Shown: one piece after another, positions 1 to 5,023 of the stretch | Layout: every line of letters starts with the position of its first letter | How positions within the stretch are numbered: position 1 is the first letter of the stretch | NCBI GenBank assembly: GCA_002329325.1 | Contig: DCTX01000013.1 | Coordinates: forward strand, 26,015-31,037 | From: Anaerolineales bacterium UBA1429 | GTDB taxonomy: Bacteria; Chloroflexota; Anaerolineae; UBA1429 | Length of the DNA: 5,023 bases | Direction of reading: 5' to 3' | Position numbers and translations under genes: made by a program | The notes under the pieces: generated by a model | Databases searched by the model: none | Seen by the model: only the letters and a program-made list of their open reading frames with translations | Told to the model about the DNA's origin: nothing

Positions 1-1516
1 ACCGGCTGGCCGCCAGCCGCAAGCCGCCCTCGAAGGAGGCCACGTCAGTCGCCCCGTCGGCGCTGCAGGGCCGCTCGTAGAGCACCAGCCGGTTGTTGCC
101 ATGCTCATGAACCAAAGCGCGGGCCGCGTGCTGCTCCAGCCACCACCCCCCCGGATTGCCGGGATGTTGCAGGGGCGTCTGGTAGGTGGCCAGCCAGAGG
201 CGCGGGTGGGCCTGGGCCAGCGCCGCCATCTCGTCATCCACGGCCCCCTCGGCGAACCAGCCCAGGGAGTAATCCAGGGATGCATGGGGCGCGTACATGC
301 GCAGCATGCCCTCCTGCCAGATGTAGCTGACGATGACGCCATCGCCGGGGCGCGCCAGACTCGCCAGGGTGTCGCCCAGGGGGCGCATCTCGTCCATGGG
401 CAGCGCCACCGGCCGGTAGGCGTGGGGCAGCCCCCAGCGGCCCAGACGCGCCAGCCCCGCCGCCGCCAGAACGCACAGGGCGGGCATCAGGTAAAGGAAG
501 AAGCGCGGGATCACAAAAGGGGTAATGGCCTGGGCCGCAAAGCCCGCCACGATGGGCACGGCCAGCACGGTCGCCAGCAGCGCCCGGCAGGCGTCACGCC
601 CCCGGTAGACCTCCCAGGCGATGGGGATCAGCAGCGCCCCCAGGGCCAGCCACATCCAGGGCCAGGGGCCGTAGGGGCCAGCGGCCAAGGTCGTGCCTAC
701 GTAGCGCAGGTACGTGAGAGCGCCCCAGGCCTCGCGCTCCATGGGCACGTTCAGGGCGCCGGCAAAGGCGGTGCGCCAGGTGACGGCCACCCAGGGCGCC
801 AACAGCGTAGCCGCGCCCGCCAGGGCTGCCAGCCAGGGGGCCGCGCGTCGCCAGGCGCGGCGCCAGCCCGGGCGTGTGGCGGCCAGCCAGCCCAGCAGCC
901 AGATGCCCTGGGCCAGGATGAGCAGCGCGGCATAGTAATGGGCCCCGAGGGCCAGGGCCGTGGCCAGGGCATAGCCCGCCCAGAGGAGGGCCGCGCGCCA
1001 ACCGCGGGGGCGCGGCCCCGAGAGCAGGGCGCGATCTAGCAGGGTGAGGGCCACCCAGCCCCACAGGGCCACCCAGGGGTACCCTTTGGCCTCGCGATCA
1101 TAGTAGACGGCCATGGGCGCCAGGGCCATGAGGCCCGCCGCCAGCAGGCCAACCCGGGGGCCGCCCAACCGCCGCCCCCAGTGGAACGCCAGGGCCACAA
1201 CCCCCAGCCCGCAGACGGCCGAGAGCAACCGTAACTGGAAGACGCCATCGCCCAACAGCCCCAGCCAAAGGCCCAGGGCCAGGCGGTGGGCGGGCGGATT
1301 GGTGTCGTTGGTCAGGCGCGACATCTCGACCACGCGGGCCAGCCCGGCGTGGGCCAGGTAGGCGTTGTTGCCCTCGTCCCACCAGAGGCCGTAGCGGTCC
1401 AGTTGCCAGATGCGCAGGGCCGCCGCGACGATCAGGATGGCCGCCAGGGCCAGCCAGACCCTACGGCGAGGGGGCGCGACTCGTCTCAAGATGGTTGCGG
1501 CCATGGGCGTGGGCAT
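1..1516 (-). CDS. GT-C family membrane glycosyltransferase (GT-39/ArnT-like), C-terminus beyond the left edge
   Basis: The frame is open from an ATG at 1516 to the left edge (505 residues, no stop), so the gene is partial. Such proteins are polytopic membrane enzymes that move a sugar from a polyprenyl-phosphate donor to an acceptor on the outer face of the membrane. Seen here: a basic N-terminus, a first membrane segment at about residues 20-38, then WWDEGN (45-50), which fits the acidic catalytic loop of ArnT/PMT-type enzymes. About ten further hydrophobic segments run to about 357. YYDREAKGYPW (138-148) and the run from ITPF to RFFLYLMPALCVLAAAG (331-354) resemble family motifs. Residues ~375-482 are soluble, and FEGGLRLAAS (495-504) may begin another domain. 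No ATG, GTG or TTG lies in frame between the upstream stop and 1516. The purine-rich GGGAG is only 2 bases from this ATG and 14 from a second ATG at 1504, so the exact start is uncertain. The acceptor is unknown. Confidence 0.85.
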   Translation of the reverse strand, partial: MPTPMAATILRRVAPPRRRVWLALAAILIVAAALRIWQLDRYGLWWDEGNNAYLAHAGLARVVEMSRLTNDTNPPAHRLALGLWLGLLGDGVFQLRLLSAVCGLGVVALAFHWGRRLGGPRVGLLAAGLMALAPMAVYYDREAKGYPWVALWGWVALTLLDRALLSGPRPRGWRAALLWAGYALATALALGAHYYAALLILAQGIWLLGWLAATRPGWRRAWRRAAPWLAALAGAATLLAPWVAVTWRTAFAGALNVPMEREAWGALTYLRYVGTTLAAGPYGPWPWMWLALGALLIPIAWEVYRGRDACRALLATVLAVPIVAGFAAQAITPFVIPRFFLYLMPALCVLAAAGLARLGRWGLPHAYRPVALPMDEMRPLGDTLASLARPGDGVIVSYIWQEGMLRMYAPHASLDYSLGWFAEGAVDDEMAALAQAHPRLWLATYQTPLQHPGNPGGWWLEQHAARALVHEHGNNRLVLYERPCSADGATDVASFEGGLRLAASR

Positions 1517-1567
1517 CGCTCCCGGTGGATTGCGGGCCAGGCGGCGCGATAGGGCAGCGGCGCGATC

Positions 1568-1596
1568 CCGGCGGCTCGCCTCGCGGCGGCCGCCGG
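1568..1596 (-). other. GC-rich stem-loop with GNRA-type tetraloop in the propeller-glycosyltransferase gap
   Basis: Read on the minus strand, CCGGCGGC is followed by CGCC, the loop GCGA, GGCG, a single unpaired A, and GCCGCCGG. This gives a 12-bp stem with one bulged base and a loop matching GNRA. It sits between the propeller stop (1637) and the glycosyltransferase start (1516). No T-run follows it in the transcription direction, so it is not a classic intrinsic terminator. It could act as an mRNA stabiliser, a processing site, a partial terminator or a dispersed palindromic element. The pairing is seen directly; any function is inference. Confidence 0.6.
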
Positions 1597-1636
1597 CTCG
1601 GGCTCGACCCTCGGGCAGGACGCATCTGCGCCGGCG

Positions 1637-2758
1637 CTACTTGAGGGCATAAACATAGTTGTCGTCGCTGCCGATATACACCGTCCCACCCGCCACGGCG
1701 GGCGAGGAGCTCACCCAGTCGTTGGTGCGATACTTCCAGCGCTCCTGGCCGGTGCGGATGTCCAGGGCATAGAGATGCCCGTCGTCGCTGCCCACATAGA
1801 GCGTATCGCCGGCGATGGCTGGCGACGAGCGGATCCAGTCGTCGGCCTGGAAGCGCCACCGCTCCTGGCCGGTCTGGATGTCGACGGCATAGACGCGGCT
1901 GTCGTCGCTGCCAAAAAAGACCGCGCCATCGGCCACGGCCGGCGAGGAGCGGATCCAGTCTTCCGCCTGAAAGCGCCAGCGCTCCCGGCCCGTGGCGGCG
2001 TCCAGGGCATAGAGATAGCCGTCATCGCTGCCGACAAAGACCACCCCGCCCAAGACGGCGGGCGTTGCGTCCACATAGTCGGCGGTCTCGTAGCGCCAAC
2101 GCTCCTGGCCGCTGGCGGCATCCACGGCATAGAGGTAGCCGTCCTCGCTGCCGATATACACCACCCCATCGGCCACCGCGGGCGAGGAGCGGATCCAATC
2201 GTCCGTCAGAAAGCGCCACTTCTCCTGGCCGGTGGCGGCGTCAATGGCATAGAGGTAGCTATCATCGCTGCCCACGTACACGACGCCGTCGGCGAAAGCG
2301 GGTGAGGAGACGACCCAGTCGTCGGTGAGAAAACGCCAGCGCTCCCGGCCATTGGCCGCGTCCAGGGCATAGAGGTAGCCATCGCAGCCGCCGACATACA
2401 CGCTGCCCTCGGCAACGGCCGCCGAGGAGCCGATCATATCCTCGGCCTCAAAGTACCACTGCTGGCGGCCCGTGCCGGCATCCAGCGCGTACAGGTTGCC
2501 ATCCAGGCTGCCGATGTACACGACTCCGCCGGCGATGGTGGGAGAGGCATAGACCACGTCGCCCGTGCGGAACGACCAGGCCAACTCGTGCAGGTCGGTG
2601 GGGCCGCTGCCAGCATAGACCCCCGTCCGTTCGGCGTCGGCTCGAAACATCGAGCCTTCTGCGCGATCCAGCGAGAAACGAGGAAGGGAAAAGCGGCACC
2701 CCACGCTCACAACGATCAGCGCAAGAGCAAGCCACAACAGGCGCCATCTGGGCTTCAT
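1637..2758 (-). CDS. PQQ-like repeat beta-propeller, probable exported lipoprotein (373 aa)
   Basis: This is a secreted eight-bladed beta-propeller of the PQQ_2/BamB-like kind, most likely a binding or scaffold protein; no catalytic site is evident. Residues 1-20 form a signal sequence (MKPRWRLLWLALALIVVSVG) followed by Cys21. SVGC is an acceptable but weak lipobox because position -3 is Ser. FRADAERTG (38-46) resembles the usual lead-in of the family. Eight repeats start at W61, W101, W141, W181, W221, W261, W301 and W341, each exactly 40 residues except the last, which has 33. Each carries a core like SSPAVADGVVYVGSDDGYLYALDAATG; the A-x-D-x-x-x-G-x-x-x-W pattern is the tryptophan-docking motif. 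I chose the ATG at 2758, not the in-frame GTG at 2800, because it starts the signal sequence and has AAGGAGG 10 bases upstream. Residues that hold PQQ in dehydrogenases, such as the vicinal Cys pair, are absent. Confidence 0.9.
   Translation of the reverse strand: MKPRWRLLWLALALIVVSVGCRFSLPRFSLDRAEGSMFRADAERTGVYAGSGPTDLHELAWSFRTGDVVYASPTIAGGVVYIGSLDGNLYALDAGTGRQQWYFEAEDMIGSSAAVAEGSVYVGGCDGYLYALDAANGRERWRFLTDDWVVSSPAFADGVVYVGSDDSYLYAIDAATGQEKWRFLTDDWIRSSPAVADGVVYIGSEDGYLYAVDAASGQERWRYETADYVDATPAVLGGVVFVGSDDGYLYALDAATGRERWRFQAEDWIRSSPAVADGAVFFGSDDSRVYAVDIQTGQERWRFQADDWIRSSPAIAGDTLYVGSDDGHLYALDIRTGQERWKYRTNDWVSSSPAVAGGTVYIGSDDNYVYALK
1640..2578 (-). repeat. In-frame tandem array of 120-bp propeller-blade units (seven full, one of 99 bp)
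   Basis: In transcription order the units begin at 2578, 2458, 2338, 2218, 2098, 1978, 1858 and 1738, with no indel between them. Each unit starts with a TGG codon and encodes one blade. By hand count, columns 1741-1800 and 1861-1920 differ at 12 of 60 bases. A 20-base segment of the unit encoding IRSSPA is the same at 1941-1960, 1821-1840 and 2181-2200 except for one base in each of the latter two. The last unit stops after YALK and lacks the docking motif. Confidence 0.92.
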
Positions 2759-2768
2759 GTCGCCTCTG

Positions 2769-2775
2769 CCTCCTT
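2769..2775 (-). promoter_or_regulatory. Shine-Dalgarno sequence of the propeller gene
   Basis: The minus strand reads AAGGAGG, ending 10 bases before the ATG at 2758. It is a near-perfect anti-16S match and decides the start in favour of 2758. The in-frame GTG at 2800 lies upstream of this site and would put 14 extra residues ahead of the signal sequence. TTGACA occurs on the minus strand at 2792-2797, but no -10 element lies at a usable distance, so I do not call a promoter here. Confidence 0.8.
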
Positions 2776-2819
2776 GCAGGTATCCCCACAATGTCAACAC
2801 GCTGGCGCACTATGCACAC

Positions 2820-2845
2820 GGCGCGGCAGCCGGGGCTGTCGCGCC
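2820..2845. other. GC-rich inverted repeat between the YbjN-like and propeller genes
   Basis: The arms GGCGCG/CGCGCC and CAGCC/GGCTG are separated by one non-Watson-Crick position (2826 against 2839). On the gene-sense minus strand this position is an A-C mismatch. In a plus-strand RNA it would be a G-U wobble, making the stem continuous. The innermost pairs must open to form a loop of about four bases. No T-run follows on either side. It may help separate the two transcripts, but that is inference. Confidence 0.5.
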
Positions 2846-2851
2846 GTACAT

Positions 2852-2865
2852 GCCGGTTCGCCGGC
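2852..2865. other. Short stem-loop (5-bp arms, four-base loop)
   Basis: The plus strand reads GCCGG, TTCG, CCGGC; the minus strand gives the same arms around CGAA. It lies 6 bases from the larger inverted repeat at 2820-2845 and 23 bases past the stop of the YbjN-like gene. Together the two could form a tandem hairpin 3' end for that gene. In DNA this GC-rich a 5-bp palindrome can arise by chance, so confidence is low. Confidence 0.35.
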
Positions 2866-2888
2866 CAAGCATCCGGGCGCCGCGAGAG

Positions 2889-3281
2889 CTAGCTGAGGAA
2901 CTTGGCCATCTCGGAGCTGGAGCTAAGCATCCGATCAAAGTCCTGATCCCAGAGGGTCATGAACTGCCCAAAGGAACCGCGGTCGTAGGGATAGTTGAAG
3001 AACGCCTCGGTGGCGAGATCGCCATCGTCGTCGGCGTAGAAGCGCGCCACCGCCGCCGGGCTGTTCAGCCCATTGATGGCCTCCAGGAATCCCAGGCGGT
3101 TCCGCTCGGCAGTGCTGCCCTTGCGGAAGTAGGCGGTGAGCAGGCAGCCGCCCCGAAAGTCGCGGGCCACCAGATTGGGGCGCACCGCATGCTTGGCCCC
3201 TATACGGCCTTCGCCTTCGTCACTGACCGCATACCCCAGAAACTCGAGATGTCTCCTGACCTGATCCAGATCGGCGCTCAT
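2889..3281 (-). CDS. YbjN-like (putative sensory transduction regulator) domain protein, 130 aa
   Basis: This is a small soluble acidic protein with no signal sequence or membrane segment, so probably cytoplasmic. The layout fits the YbjN domain, which shares a fold with type III secretion chaperones: an N-terminal helix (DLDQVRRHLEFLGY, 4-17), a strand region with FRGGCLLTAYF (42-52), the helix FLEAINGLNSP (65-75), the strand pair ARFYADDDGDLATEAFF (79-95), and a C-terminal helix ending SSSSEMAKFLS. The AIN-x-LN stretch followed by an acidic turn is the most family-like part. The exact role of such proteins is poorly defined; regulation or chaperoning is likely. I chose the ATG at 3281 over the in-frame GTG at 3296 because GGAGG lies 8 bases before the ATG and overlaps the GTG region. 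A sigma70-type promoter just upstream suggests it begins its own transcript, possibly with the propeller gene 130 bases downstream. Confidence 0.7.
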   Translation of the reverse strand: MSADLDQVRRHLEFLGYAVSDEGEGRIGAKHAVRPNLVARDFRGGCLLTAYFRKGSTAERNRLGFLEAINGLNSPAAVARFYADDDGDLATEAFFNYPYDRGSFGQFMTLWDQDFDRMLSSSSEMAKFLS

Positions 3282-3289
3282 ATCTCTGA

Positions 3290-3294
3290 CCTCC
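3290..3294 (-). promoter_or_regulatory. Shine-Dalgarno sequence of the YbjN-like gene
   Basis: The minus strand reads GGAGG, followed by 8 bases and the ATG at 3281. This is optimal spacing. It rules out the GTG at 3296, which lies upstream of the site and has no comparable element of its own. Confidence 0.8.
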
Positions 3295-3322
3295 ACAGTT
3301 GGTTCTAGAAGCTCGCAGGCTC

Positions 3323-3351
3323 ATCATAACAGACGCCATACCCGCTGTAAA
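3323..3351 (-). promoter_or_regulatory. Sigma70-type promoter of the YbjN-like gene
   Basis: On the minus strand, TTTACA (3346-3351) and TATGAT (3323-3328) are separated by exactly 17 bases. Each hexamer differs from the TTGACA/TATAAT consensus at one position. Transcription would start near 3316, giving a leader of about 35 bases that contains the GGAGG site. The stretch is AT-richer than its surroundings and lies fully in the gap after the CapA-like stop. An 8-bp palindrome TTCTAGAA (3303-3310) falls in the early leader. Confidence 0.7.
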
Positions 3352-3353
3352 GC

Positions 3354-3371
3354 GTTTTGAGCCCCCAAAAC
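3354..3371. other. Inverted repeat between the CapA-like stop and the -35 element
   Basis: GTTTTG and CAAAAC form perfect 6-bp arms around a six-base GC-rich centre. The right end is 7 bases past the CapA-like stop and the left end is 2 bases from the -35 hexamer of the next promoter. It could be a weak terminator for the CapA-like gene, although the stem is AT-rich and no T-run follows, or an operator next to the promoter. The pairing is seen; both roles are inference. Confidence 0.4.
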
Positions 3372-3378
3372 AGGTGAC

Positions 3379-5022
<1,644 letters not shown>

Positions 5023-5023
5023 C

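Noticed and set aside
101..1039. Plus-strand open frame (about 312 codons) opposite the glycosyltransferase
   Set aside because: Its translation is dominated by Gly, Gln, Arg, Pro and Ala with no family motif, whereas the minus strand encodes a coherent polytopic membrane protein through the whole stretch.
1461..1859. Minus-strand GTG-initiated open frame spanning the propeller end and the glycosyltransferase start
   Set aside because: It is out of frame with both real genes and shows no sensible protein sequence; it is Arg/Pro/Gly-rich as expected of a shifted frame.
1775..2305. Plus-strand repetitive open frame across the propeller repeats
   Set aside because: Its 40-residue periodicity is inherited from the 120-base units on the other strand, and the minus-strand reading matches a known repeat family.
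1640..2578. The tandem repeats as a CRISPR array or a satellite
   Set aside because: The units are contiguous without spacers, keep an open frame and encode a recognised beta-propeller blade.
1637..2758. The propeller protein as a PQQ-dependent dehydrogenase
   Set aside because: At 373 residues it is much shorter than those enzymes, lacks the vicinal Cys pair, and has no visible catalytic Asp setting or cytochrome motif.
2792..2797. TTGACA on the minus strand as a -35 element for the propeller gene
   Set aside because: The bases 16-18 positions downstream are the Shine-Dalgarno region, with no -10-like hexamer.
2759..2800. In-frame upstream GTG start at 2800 for the propeller protein
   Set aside because: It would place 14 residues ahead of a clear signal sequence, and the strong AAGGAGG site serves the ATG at 2758.

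Overview
The window is GC-rich with almost all of its coding capacity on the minus strand, so transcription runs from right to left. It looks like a chromosomal stretch from a bacterium of the Chloroflexota (Anaerolineae-like). That assignment rests on protein style, not on a marker gene: a CapA-family protein preceded by a binding-protein-like domain and a Thr/Ala/Pro linker, a secreted propeller made of PQQ-type repeats, and a large GT-C glycosyltransferase with a soluble C-terminal tail. I hold the phylum at moderate confidence.

Layout in transcription order (right to left). (1) 5022-3379: the C-terminal ~547 residues of a CapA-family protein whose start lies beyond the right edge. (2) 3378-3282: a 97-base gap with a good sigma70-type promoter (TTTACA, 17 bases, TATGAT) and a small inverted repeat just upstream of it. 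(3) 3281-2889: a 130-residue YbjN-like protein. (4) 2888-2759: a gap with two stem-loops and a strong Shine-Dalgarno sequence. (5) 2758-1637: a probable exported lipoprotein folded as an eight-bladed beta-propeller from eight 40-residue repeats, visible in the DNA as an indel-free 120-base period. (6) 1636-1517: a gap with one 12-bp stem-loop capped by a GNRA-type tetraloop on the gene-sense strand. (7) 1516-1: the first 505 residues of a GT-39/ArnT-like membrane glycosyltransferase that continues past the left edge.

How the genes may work together: three of the four products are predicted to act at or outside the membrane (CapA-like, propeller, glycosyltransferase), which would fit an envelope or extracellular-polymer neighbourhood. 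The gaps of 97-130 bases and the internal promoter mean that a single operon is not demonstrated. I see no mobile element, CRISPR array, tRNA, rRNA or clear defence system. The points most worth a second look are the very regular propeller with its ring of acidic and aromatic residues, the replaced metal-ligand positions in the CapA-like protein, and the intergenic stem-loops.
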